Source: SKW197 sp049970095
Lineage (GTDB): Archaea > Thermoplasmatota > Thermoplasmata > Lutacidiplasmatales > SKW197
Assembly: GCA_049970095.1 (NCBI GenBank)
Contig: JBMFNP010000032.1
Coordinates: 1 to 19,280, forward strand
Length of the DNA: 19,280 nucleotides
Reading direction: 5' to 3'
This document shows, piece by piece, positions 1 to 6,463 of the stretch; position 1 is the stretch's first letter, and every line of letters begins with the position of its first letter. The notes below the pieces were generated by a model. It saw nothing but the letters and a program-made list of their open reading frames with translations. It ran no database searches and was not told the origin of the DNA. Made by a program: the position numbers and the translations under genes.

Positions 1-3
1 CGC

Positions 4-87
4 CCGAAAAGCGTGCACGGAAAAAAGGAAAACTTGGGAGTGCCAGAGGCACTCCCGTGGGGTTACCGTAAGGGGCAAAGCCCCTCG
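4..87. repeat. Multi-hairpin tandem repeat, copy A
   Basis: First of two adjacent, imperfect ~84-bp units. In order it holds a CCGAAAAG lead, the palindrome CGTGCACG, a hairpin with 9-bp arms GGGAGTGCC / GGCACTCCC and loop AGA (36-56), the near-palindrome TTAC-C-GTAA, and a short hairpin AGGGGC / GCCCCT with loop AAA, then TCG. Copy B follows directly. Where the copies differ inside stems, the partner base differs as well, so base pairing is kept. I see no coding potential. Its function is unknown; it could be a mobile palindromic element, part of a tRNA intron, or a structured RNA. Confidence 0.75.
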
Positions 88-168
88 CCGAAAAGCGTGC
101 ACGGAAAAACTTGGGGGTGCCTTTGGCACCCCCTCTGGGGGTTACCGTAAGGGGGCGTAGCCCCCTCG
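88..168. repeat. Multi-hairpin tandem repeat, copy B
   Basis: Second unit, with the same order of elements as copy A. The large hairpin here has arms GGGGGTGCC / GGCACCCCC with loop TTT (113-133), and the last hairpin is GGGGGC / GCCCCC with loop GTA. Relative to copy A, an A-T pair has become G-C in the first stem and the second stem has gained a pair, all compensatory. The A-rich stretch after CGTGCACGG is shorter than in copy A. The unit ends right where tRNA-like sequence begins. The TACCGTA plus GGGGGCGTAGCCCCC part recurs on the other strand near 15171-15215. Confidence 0.75.
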
Positions 169-212
169 TGGGAAATCCTGCGACGCAGGTTCGAATCCTG
201 CCGGGGCTACCA
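169..212 (+). tRNA. tRNA 3' half with encoded CCA (5' half not in window)
   Basis: The 3' part of a tRNA is clear. The anticodon-stem 3' strand TCCTG (176-180) is followed by a 4-nt variable loop CGAC, the T stem GCAGG / CCTGC around loop TTCGAAT (185-201), the acceptor strand CGGGGCT (202-208), discriminator A and CCA (210-212). The matching 5' acceptor AGCCCCG, a D arm and the 5' anticodon stem CAGGA are not found in the ~75 bases upstream, which are occupied by the palindromic repeats. So this is either the 3' exon of an intron-containing or split tRNA, or a 3' tRNA fragment left as an attachment site by an integrated element. An acceptor beginning AG with discriminator A fits archaeal tRNA-Gln best, but identity is a guess because the anticodon is missing. 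Confidence 0.6.
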
Positions 213-224
213 ACAATATTAAAA

Positions 225-1385
225 ATGGTGATAGTTATGATCCCAAACGGGCAGAATATATGTGGTTCCACAATGGAACAGGATGGGCTCTTTGTAGGGC
301 TCGGGACAGATGGAAAAACAAGGAGATGCTGTGCCTCTAATCCATCCGATTTTCTGCCCGAAATTGAGAATTGCACAATCTCCTGGGTAAATTACAGAGT
401 GGACGATATTGAAAATGAAGGACTCAAAGTGGCTGCAATTTTTGGATTCTCAACAAATCTCTATACATCTCTCGTTGCTAGCGGGTTGTCTGGCTACGCT
501 GACATTGATACGGAACTCGGTGTGAAGATACCAGCGGTGCATGTAGATAGGGAATCCTTGAGCATACTTCCAATCATCATTCTTGTGAAAAGAGGGCTAA
601 TTCTCACAATACACACAGAAAAAATTATAAGATTTTTCAGATTTGGAAGATATGCAGACATTTTCTTCAAAAAAATACCAAAAACACTACCGATTGAAGA
701 CAAAATTACGATAATTATGGCACGCCTTATTGACGAAAACAACACCACAAATTTTGATTATCTTTCAAAAATTGAGGATGCAGCTGACGCACTGAATGAC
801 CTCATGGCAGACGGAAAATTGCCTGGTATAGAAATTGCAAAACAGATTCACAGAGTGAAAAAAATGATAATCCTGTATATGCATGCGCTCTGGGCATCCC
901 TAGATGTGATTCACTCCCTCCGATATGGTGATGCAAATCTGATTTCAGACAATCCAAAAATCCTTGGGAAATTCACACTGCTTTCCGAGGATGTGAACAG
1001 GCAGATTGGAATTACAGAGCATATGTCGGAAGTCCTTTCATCTGGACTTGAGGTTGTGCAGACAATTTACAACAACCAGTTGCAGCAGCTCAACAACAGA
1101 ATCACATGGATTGCCGCATGGCTGGCCATTCTCAGCACTGCAGCAATTGTGCCAAACACCATAGCCACCATTCTCAGTTCACCTGTGTGGGGGCTGGAAC
1201 ATAACAATCCCTGGCACCTCTTTATATATCTCTGTCTGATCACAATTCCCGCAGTCTGGGCCACATTTTTAGTGTATACCTGGGTAAAGCAATTTGCAAA
1301 ACTTCCGTCAAAAAAGGAGGAAGTGGAGGTAAGAGGGGATGGAGAAGCGGGGATTCCCAAGCCTGGTCAAAGGGGCAGGACTTAG
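225..1385 (+). CDS. CorA-like divalent cation transporter family protein, lacking the GMN motif
   Basis: A 386-aa protein of the CorA Mg2+ channel superfamily. It has a long cytoplasmic mixed alpha/beta and helical N-terminal part (about 1-290, with an early ISWVNYRVDD stretch typical of archaeal homologues) and two C-terminal membrane helices (about 293-317 and 328-352). Classical CorA proteins carry GMN at the end of the first helix; here that place reads VPNTIATIL (PNT at 310-312), a variant I associate with archaeal CorA-like proteins, so Mg2+ specificity should not be assumed. ATG 225 was chosen because everything upstream in frame is tRNA and repeat sequence; ATG 237 is also possible. 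No ribosome binding site is visible. The basic and acidic tail runs into tRNA-Leu: about the last 12 residues are encoded by tRNA sequence and the stop is the anticodon TAG. Confidence 0.75.
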   Translation: MVIVMIPNGQNICGSTMEQDGLFVGLGTDGKTRRCCASNPSDFLPEIENCTISWVNYRVDDIENEGLKVAAIFGFSTNLYTSLVASGLSGYADIDTELGVKIPAVHVDRESLSILPIIILVKRGLILTIHTEKIIRFFRFGRYADIFFKKIPKTLPIEDKITIIMARLIDENNTTNFDYLSKIEDAADALNDLMADGKLPGIEIAKQIHRVKKMIILYMHALWASLDVIHSLRYGDANLISDNPKILGKFTLLSEDVNRQIGITEHMSEVLSSGLEVVQTIYNNQLQQLNNRITWIAAWLAILSTAAIVPNTIATILSSPVWGLEHNNPWHLFIYLCLITIPAVWATFLVYTWVKQFAKLPSKKEEVEVRGDGEAGIPKPGQRGRT

Positions 1386-1431
1386 AATCCTGTTGCATAG
1401 GCATTCGCCGGTTCAAATCCGGCTCCCCGCA
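1347..1431 (+). tRNA. tRNA-Leu (anticodon UAG)
   Basis: Complete type II tRNA without intron. The acceptor stem GCGGGGA / TCCCCGC (1347-1353 with 1424-1430) has discriminator A at 1431. The anticodon arm CAGGA-CTTAGAA-TCCTG (1376-1392) places TAG at 1383-1385. A long variable arm follows, then T arm CCGG-TTCAAAT-CCGG. CCA is not encoded, unlike the partial tRNA at 169-212. The long variable arm, discriminator A and UAG anticodon identify leucine. The 5' part overlaps the 3' end of the CorA-like frame on the same strand, and its end lies 8 bases from the convergent DUF89 stop codon. No separate promoter is obvious upstream. Confidence 0.95.
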
Positions 1432-1439
1432 TAAACTAT

Positions 1440-2306
1440 TTAGGTTATCAATTTAGCTACATTATCACCAGTTTTTGCTCCGATGCTTTCCGCCACAGGC
1501 GCACATTTTGCCTTCAAAAGATAAGCAATTGGGTGGATCTGTGTTTCTGAAAGAGCTTCGTAGTTTGCCATACCTTTAGCTATCACAAGAGAGGCCTCTT
1601 TTATTCTCATTTCCAATCTCTCACCAAGCGCATGGATATTCACTCCCACTGCAAATCCTTTTGTAGTGAGGATTTCATCTGCGATTTTGTCTATTCCCAC
1701 AGAGATTGCATCTTCTAGGGTAGCGTCTGAGAGCACTGGCTCGCCTTTCACCACAATGGCTATATATTCTGGGTTGAGTTCACGAATCTGTTCTATTAAC
1801 AACCTATCAAATACAATTTCTCCACAATTGTCAGTAAAGTAAAGAATTTTTCCACCAGGAATTAATCTGCGGATGCTTTCAGAATCGTCAATTCCAAATC
1901 CTTCGTTTACTATATCCCAGAATCTGGTTTTAAGCAATCTTACATCTCTTAACCCTCCTTTTATTCCAAAATCAAGGGTATTGCCTGCAACTGCACAGAG
2001 CATAAAGAAGCGAAACTTGTTGATTTCTGTTTTTGCTTTTTCCAGAATTTCAGGCACCATTTCCTCTGCAGTATTATTTGCAGATTTTTTTAGATGAAAG
2101 TATGGGTCTTTTCCAATAATCTGGTATGCTTTTGCATGCACCTCTGTAGCCACTTCGCTTGAAACACATGGATATTGTTCCAGCTTTTCAGAAAGAATCC
2201 TACAAGCCTCTGCCATCACCTTCAAGCCCAGTTTTTCATCTACCAGATTGGTCTCGTAGAGCACTCTTCCAAGAAGGCATGGAATACATTCAGCGCGAAT
2301 TTTCAT
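1440..2306 (-). CDS. DUF89 family protein (ARMT1-like metal-dependent phosphatase fold)
   Basis: A 288-aa protein of the DUF89 / damage-control phosphatase family (PF01937), metal-dependent enzymes that remove phosphate from damaged or side-product phosphometabolites. Visible family marks are the N-terminal ECIPC pair (C7, C10), AGNTLDFG (107-114, with N109 and D112), TDNCGEIVFD (158-167), KGEP followed by D194, and AKGMANYE (243-250). The Asp/Asn residues are the expected metal and phosphate ligands. The length matches the small archaeal subfamily of stand-alone proteins. It is the last gene of a minus-strand run after the CxxCxxCC protein (50-bp gap), but it has its own TATA-like box placed for leaderless initiation at this ATG. 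The natural substrate cannot be read from the sequence. Confidence 0.9.
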   Translation of the reverse strand: MKIRAECIPCLLGRVLYETNLVDEKLGLKVMAEACRILSEKLEQYPCVSSEVATEVHAKAYQIIGKDPYFHLKKSANNTAEEMVPEILEKAKTEINKFRFFMLCAVAGNTLDFGIKGGLRDVRLLKTRFWDIVNEGFGIDDSESIRRLIPGGKILYFTDNCGEIVFDRLLIEQIRELNPEYIAIVVKGEPVLSDATLEDAISVGIDKIADEILTTKGFAVGVNIHALGERLEMRIKEASLVIAKGMANYEALSETQIHPIAYLLKAKCAPVAESIGAKTGDNVAKLIT

Positions 2307-2326
2307 GGAAAAGATAATGATGTATA

Positions 2327-2335
2327 CAATAAAAA
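2327..2335 (-). promoter_or_regulatory. TATA-like box for the DUF89 gene, leaderless
   Basis: On the minus strand TTTTTATTG follows AAAAACC, which can serve as a BRE. It lies 21-29 bases before the ATG at 2306, the usual archaeal TATA-to-start distance, so transcription would begin at or very near the start codon. No Shine-Dalgarno sequence is present there, which agrees with a leaderless mRNA. Confidence 0.5.
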
Positions 2336-2355
2336 GGTTTTTGCCAGTTAAATAG

Positions 2356-2769
2356 TCACTTCAATATTCGCATTCTTTTATCTCTCTCATACAGAAGTTG
2401 ATGTGCAACTTCAATCACTGCTTTTGCAGTATCGGGAGAGGGAGGAGAGTTTACGTACCTGCACAAAGGATCTAGCTTTACAATTTCATTATCTGCATCA
2501 AACACAAAAGGATAGAGTTTACAACCTGCTGGTCTTATTGGATATACACTGCAGAGCCCCGCTTTCAGAAACACACAATGTCCATCAACATTTTTCAGCA
2601 ACACAAAGCCATCCTCAATGTAAGAAAATTCATTTTGTTTGTAGCCTGCATTTTCCAATTTCACAATATCTTCTTCAAGAAGCATCATTTCTGTATCCAT
2701 ACAGCATAGGAAACATCCATTAGAAATGCACTGGATTTTCACTTCAGAGCTTTTCCGCATTTCAGACAT
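2356..2769 (-). CDS. YkgJ/CxxCxxCC family zinc- or iron-cluster-binding protein
   Basis: Small protein of the CxxCxxCC family (PF03692), thought to chelate zinc or an iron-sulfur cluster; no precise function is established. From ATG 2769 it is 137 aa. An N-terminal cysteine cluster C-x4-C-x2-CC (CISNGCFLCC) is followed by a CVFLKAGLC motif and YPIRPAGCKLYPF, the typical 'C-iY--RP--C--yP' block, and a later C in DPLCRYV. The reading frame continues upstream to 2868 without a stop, but that part overlaps the conserved zinc finger of the preceding gene, so a start at ATG 2769, ATG 2760 or the GTG at the preceding gene's TGA is more likely. Every option overlaps the upstream gene, which implies translational coupling. 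It probably acts in the cytosol; a partner role with the zinc-finger protein upstream is only suggested by position. Confidence 0.8.
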   Translation of the reverse strand: MSEMRKSSEVKIQCISNGCFLCCMDTEMMLLEEDIVKLENAGYKQNEFSYIEDGFVLLKNVDGHCVFLKAGLCSVYPIRPAGCKLYPFVFDADNEIVKLDPLCRYVNSPPSPDTAKAVIEVAHQLLYERDKRMRILK

Positions 2770-4880
2770 TTTCCTGCCCGATTTGCACAAGGCTCGTGAT
2801 AGGTGGCACCGCACTCGCATACCACCATAGGAAGCCCAACTTTGATTTTTCCTCTGCAGAACCCACACTGGTAGATTGCATCTGCATTTTTCTTGATAAA
2901 GGTTTTTACCTCTTCCTTGGTTTTCTCCGTCTCTGCCTTGGGCGCTGGAGGAGGAGGTGCAGCAGTTGCAGGTTGCGGTTCCTTTACCTTTTCAAGTGGT
3001 TTTTCCCTTTCTATAGCTAGTTTGAAATTTTTACTAACAATTGCTGTTTCACTGCTAATTGGGTTATTTGCAGAAACTTTAAATGTAATCTCATCGCCAT
3101 CCAGACGAATATTGAACTTTAGGATTTCTTTACTCTCAGGCTTTAACTGTGCCAGGGTTTGTTTCAGGCCAGGAACTGGTGGTGTTGCCTCAATTTTCAG
3201 CCCTTTCACCAGCACATTACCTGTATTCTTTACCAAAAGTTCTGCGGAGGTCTGGGAACCTTTAGGAGCTGGCTGATTTGTGAATTCTAAATCAATTCCA
3301 AATTTCATTTCCTTCAGAATCTCTTCCACTTCCTCTAGAGCATTCGTTAGGAGGGTGATTGCTCCCTCTATGTCTTTATTTTTCAGCTCAATAACCTTTG
3401 AAAATTTGCTCTGCAAATCTTTTGGATCCATCCCTGCATTTACAATCTTCTGGATTTTTTTATCAAGTTCTGTCATTAAATCATTTACAGTTCTGTACTT
3501 CTTCATGTCTGCTTCACATCTGCTTTCCATGTTCTCAATTATCTTGATCGCTTCTAGATAATTTTTTGCAGAAATTTGCTCTCTAACTGACTGGAGCATA
3601 TTTTCAATTCCCAATAGGGGAACACCCATATTTCTTGCAACATTCATTCTAACATTCAGTGCAGAAATTTTGTCCTTAATGTGTTCTTTAAATACATTTT
3701 CAACCTTTATGTTGAATTCCTTCAGGTTTTTAGCACATTCCAGAAAATTACCTTCTTTGTAAGCATCAATTATACTTCTGCATTCAACCTCTTCAAATCC
3801 CTTCAATTTGCTCTGATTTGCATACTGGCGTAGAGATTCCATATTCTCAATTTTTTCCTTGAGTTTGCTGGTTATTTTCTCTGAGATTTTTAGTACAGTT
3901 TCTCTGGCTATTGCGGAAGCACTTGCAAGATTTCCATCTGTTCTGAACAGTTCTGCCTGTCCCAGCGCTGTGTCAAACTCCTTTGCTTCTTCTCCGAGTT
4001 CTCGCAGAACTTCTATTTTCTTCCTTAGCGCAGTTATGTACAGATTTGGGTGATTTACTGTCTCGTCAAAATTTTTTATCTCTGCAAATATCTCCTCAAA
4101 ACTCAGTTCATCCATCTTTTTCTCAAGCTCTGCAAGGTTTTCTTCAATTTTACCTATTTCTATGCCATCTTTTCTGAATTCTTCAATCTTCATTTTGTAG
4201 TTGTCCAGTTTTTTACGCACATGTTCGTTCAGCAACCTGCTGATTTTTTCATCACAAGCAGCAAGTGCATTTTCTAATGCCTTAAGCTCCTCATCTAGCC
4301 CAGAAATATCTATGCCAGCATTCTTAGCCAGTTTCAATTTTGTGTCAAGAAGGTATGCCTTCTCTGTCCTCTCTGGAATTTCAATGGGAGCTGACTGGGT
4401 ACCCTCCATTTTCTCCAGTTTCTGGAGTAATCCTTCAGATAGACCGAACTTCTGTCTAGACTTGTAGATGCTCTGCTTGAGTACAGGGTCCTTTTGTATT
4501 AACTGGGTAGCAAAATTCATTCCTTCAGATGCGGTTTTATATGCCATTATATAGTCCTTGTTTTCAAAGTAGGCTCTGGTATTTCGCAGGTATTCTCTCA
4601 GTTCTTTGGGGTCAACACCGGTGTTTTTTATAGCAGAGGTAATGGCACGGAGGAATGATAACTGTTCTTTTGCACCCTGGGCATAAATTTCATTCAATCT
4701 TTCCTTTGCCTCATTCAGATAAGTGACTGTCTCTTCCAGCTCCCCTTTTTCAAATAACTTCTTTGCCTCAATCAAAAGTTTATCCACCGCTGAAATATCC
4801 CCATTTACCTTTCTGCTCTCAGTAAGTAAATCTTCGATTTCGCCCAGATATTTTTTTACTTCTTCTGCAGTATATGGCAT
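2739..4880 (-). CDS. Large coiled-coil protein with beta-sandwich and C-terminal RING/PHD-like zinc finger
   Basis: A 713-aa protein not recognised as a named family. Residues 1-520 are almost entirely charged helix, rich in E, K and L, with repeating modules of the type 'K--G-D---L---L--A' (for example NAGIDISGLDEELKAL and NAGMDPKDLQSKFSKV), so it is probably an elongated chain of helical hairpins. Residues about 525-622 form a predicted beta-sandwich of CARDB/NEW3 type (VKNTGNVLVKGLKIEA). A proline/alanine/glutamate linker follows (about 623-665), then a zinc finger: C672, C675, C688, C690, H695, C698, C705, C708. That C4HC3 order and spacing resembles RING-variant or PHD cross-brace fingers. 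There is no signal peptide or membrane segment. It heads the minus-strand run with the CxxCxxCC protein. A scaffold role is a guess from shape; ubiquitin-type activity should not be assumed. Confidence 0.75.
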   Translation of the reverse strand: MPYTAEEVKKYLGEIEDLLTESRKVNGDISAVDKLLIEAKKLFEKGELEETVTYLNEAKERLNEIYAQGAKEQLSFLRAITSAIKNTGVDPKELREYLRNTRAYFENKDYIMAYKTASEGMNFATQLIQKDPVLKQSIYKSRQKFGLSEGLLQKLEKMEGTQSAPIEIPERTEKAYLLDTKLKLAKNAGIDISGLDEELKALENALAACDEKISRLLNEHVRKKLDNYKMKIEEFRKDGIEIGKIEENLAELEKKMDELSFEEIFAEIKNFDETVNHPNLYITALRKKIEVLRELGEEAKEFDTALGQAELFRTDGNLASASAIARETVLKISEKITSKLKEKIENMESLRQYANQSKLKGFEEVECRSIIDAYKEGNFLECAKNLKEFNIKVENVFKEHIKDKISALNVRMNVARNMGVPLLGIENMLQSVREQISAKNYLEAIKIIENMESRCEADMKKYRTVNDLMTELDKKIQKIVNAGMDPKDLQSKFSKVIELKNKDIEGAITLLTNALEEVEEILKEMKFGIDLEFTNQPAPKGSQTSAELLVKNTGNVLVKGLKIEATPPVPGLKQTLAQLKPESKEILKFNIRLDGDEITFKVSANNPISSETAIVSKNFKLAIEREKPLEKVKEPQPATAAPPPPAPKAETEKTKEEVKTFIKKNADAIYQCGFCRGKIKVGLPMVVCECGATYHEPCANRAGKCLKCGKALK

Positions 4881-5184
4881 TTCAACACCAAGTACATGCG
4901 GTAATTAGATAAGAATTAGAAATAGTTTTCTCCCGATATCTCAGAGTTTGAAGCCCTACATGATGGTTTTAGAGATGATAACCCCAAATCTTTATGCCCC
5001 ATTCCTATATCTCCGTTCTCGGCGGAACTTTTTTATGCAGAAAATGCTATATGCCGTTGCTGTAATTTGGATGTGAACACATGAAAAATTTGTGGCTCAA
5101 CAGAACATCCGAAATTATTTTTCAAACCACATGCAATAAACAGATTCACCCACCAAATGTGCGCTCAAACATAAAGGAGGATGG
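4881..5184. promoter_or_regulatory. Divergent intergenic region with promoter candidates and a palindrome
   Basis: 304 bp between the coiled-coil gene (-) and the ABC importer operon (+). For the plus strand, TATA-like stretches occur at 4986-4996 (AAATCTTTATG) and 5029-5037 (CTTTTTTATG); neither stands out clearly. The perfect inverted repeat ATGTG-AA-CACAT (5071-5082) lies downstream of both and could be an operator. A strong Shine-Dalgarno AAAGGAGG sits at 5173-5180, just before the binding-protein start. A 44-codon frame from ATG 5081 overlaps the binding-protein start and is probably chance. Confidence 0.4.
5173..5180 (+). promoter_or_regulatory. Strong Shine-Dalgarno site of the importer operon
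   Basis: AAAGGAGG lies 4 bases before ATG 5185 and 10 before ATG 5191. It shows that the first gene of the operon has a leader and is not leaderless, in contrast to the DUF89 gene. The distance does not decide between the two in-frame ATGs. Confidence 0.6.
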
Positions 5185-6462
5185 ATGCTCATGCGCTCAA
5201 AAAACGCCCCTCTAATCCTTGGGAGACCTCTGAAAAATGTTACTATTGCTGTGGGAATAATATTAGTTGTGGGTACTGCATTTTATTTTGTTTTCACCTC
5301 AACCTCAAAAACTGCACAAAGCACAGAACGCATTGTCCTCTGGCACACATACGCAGAAAAGGAAAAGGAGGTCTTTTTGAAAATCATAGATGAATACAGA
5401 ACCAGAACATCAATTACAATAGATGTGCAGCAGCAAGACTATTCAAGTGCGGTCTCAAAATTTATTGCGCATGCCTCGGGCGGCAATCCACCAGACATAA
5501 TCAGAGTACCGAATGACCGCCTGGGAGAATTAGCAAGCAAGGGTTACCTCCAGCCCCTCAACGAATTCTTCACTCCATCGCTGCTCAGCCAGTATTATCC
5601 AGAAGCAATTGAGGCAATGAAATATGAGGGGAAACTCTATGCTCTACCAGCAACAATTGACTGTCTCATGCTTTTTTACAACAAAGACATTTTTGACATG
5701 TATGGACTAAGCTACCCTGATGAGAACTGGAGCGCAGATGTGCTTATTGCAACTGCAAAAAAATTAACATCTGGCGAAACCTTTGGGCTTGTGTTTCCGG
5801 TGCAGATTTCCTACTGGTATTTTCCATTTATGATTGGCTTTGGTGGAAAAATTTTTGATGAAAATGGAATGCCAGAAGTAAATTCTTATGAGGCTATACG
5901 GGCTGCAGAATACATAATAAACCTTATGAAGGTGGAGAAGGTAATGCCAGATACACCTGTTGACGAACTCAAAATGCTCACCCTTTTCCAGCAACAAAAA
6001 GCCGCAATGATCATCTGTGGTCCCTGGAAAGTACCGGAAATAAAGGATGCGGGCGTAAATTTCGGGATGGCACCCCTACCCTACATCAAAGAAACTGGCA
6101 AGAGAATCTCACCCCTTATCGGATACAAAGGATATGCAATTTCAAAGGATTCAAAGCACAAACTGGAAGCTTTCAAGTTAATTACCTATCTCTGCAATCC
6201 ACAATCCCTTGTAAAATTTGCAATTCCAACAAACAGCATGCCTGCAAACAAGGACGCTATGGAAAATGCTACAGTTTCTGGTTTAAGTGTTGTTAAGGCA
6301 GTAAAAGAGCAGTTCAAATACGGAACAATGTTTCCCACAGCCCCGCTCATGATTGTTGTGGGTGAGAAGGTAAGCGATGCACTTGCAAAAATTGTCCAGG
6401 GCGAGACCCCGCAGAGCGCAATGGACGAAGCCCAGGCATTGATAATGAAGGAGATGAGATAG
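5185..6462 (+). CDS. ABC transporter extracellular solute-binding protein (family 1, sugar type)
   Basis: A 425-aa receptor of the MalE-like family 1 binding proteins, expected to capture a sugar outside the membrane and deliver it to the permease encoded next. After a basic N-terminus there is one hydrophobic segment (about 18-39) with no lipobox cysteine, so it is probably held by an uncleaved N-terminal anchor or cleaved by signal peptidase I. The mature part starts with IVLWHTYAEKEKEVF and contains typical blocks: GGNPPDIIRVPNDRLGELA, LQPLNEFF, GKLYALPATID, LMLFYNKDIF and AAMIICGPWKVPEI. Its length is usual for the family. ATG 5185 lies 4 bases from the AAAGGAGG site and ATG 5191 lies 10, so either may start it; a third ATG at 5181 is out of frame. 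The fused permease starts 1 base after its stop codon. The substrate is not evident, because no glycosidase is nearby. Confidence 0.9.
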   Translation: MLMRSKNAPLILGRPLKNVTIAVGIILVVGTAFYFVFTSTSKTAQSTERIVLWHTYAEKEKEVFLKIIDEYRTRTSITIDVQQQDYSSAVSKFIAHASGGNPPDIIRVPNDRLGELASKGYLQPLNEFFTPSLLSQYYPEAIEAMKYEGKLYALPATIDCLMLFYNKDIFDMYGLSYPDENWSADVLIATAKKLTSGETFGLVFPVQISYWYFPFMIGFGGKIFDENGMPEVNSYEAIRAAEYIINLMKVEKVMPDTPVDELKMLTLFQQQKAAMIICGPWKVPEIKDAGVNFGMAPLPYIKETGKRISPLIGYKGYAISKDSKHKLEAFKLITYLCNPQSLVKFAIPTNSMPANKDAMENATVSGLSVVKAVKEQFKYGTMFPTAPLMIVVGEKVSDALAKIVQGETPQSAMDEAQALIMKEMR

Positions 6463-6463
6463 T

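Noticed and set aside
4..168. CRISPR array
   Set aside because: Only two units, directly adjacent, without unique spacers and with internal hairpins; no cas genes in the window.
111..224. Upstream extension of the CorA-like frame to ATG 111
   Set aside because: These codons lie in the hairpin repeat and the tRNA 3' half. The GNPATQVRILPG peptide is translated tRNA sequence, not protein.
2770..2868. N-terminal extension of the CxxCxxCC protein
   Set aside because: It is read from the antiphase of the conserved zinc finger of the preceding gene; the family domain begins at the cysteine cluster further on.
5081..5215. 44-codon frame (ATG 5081) before the importer operon
   Set aside because: It overlaps the binding-protein start, has no ribosome site of its own and shows no recognisable features.
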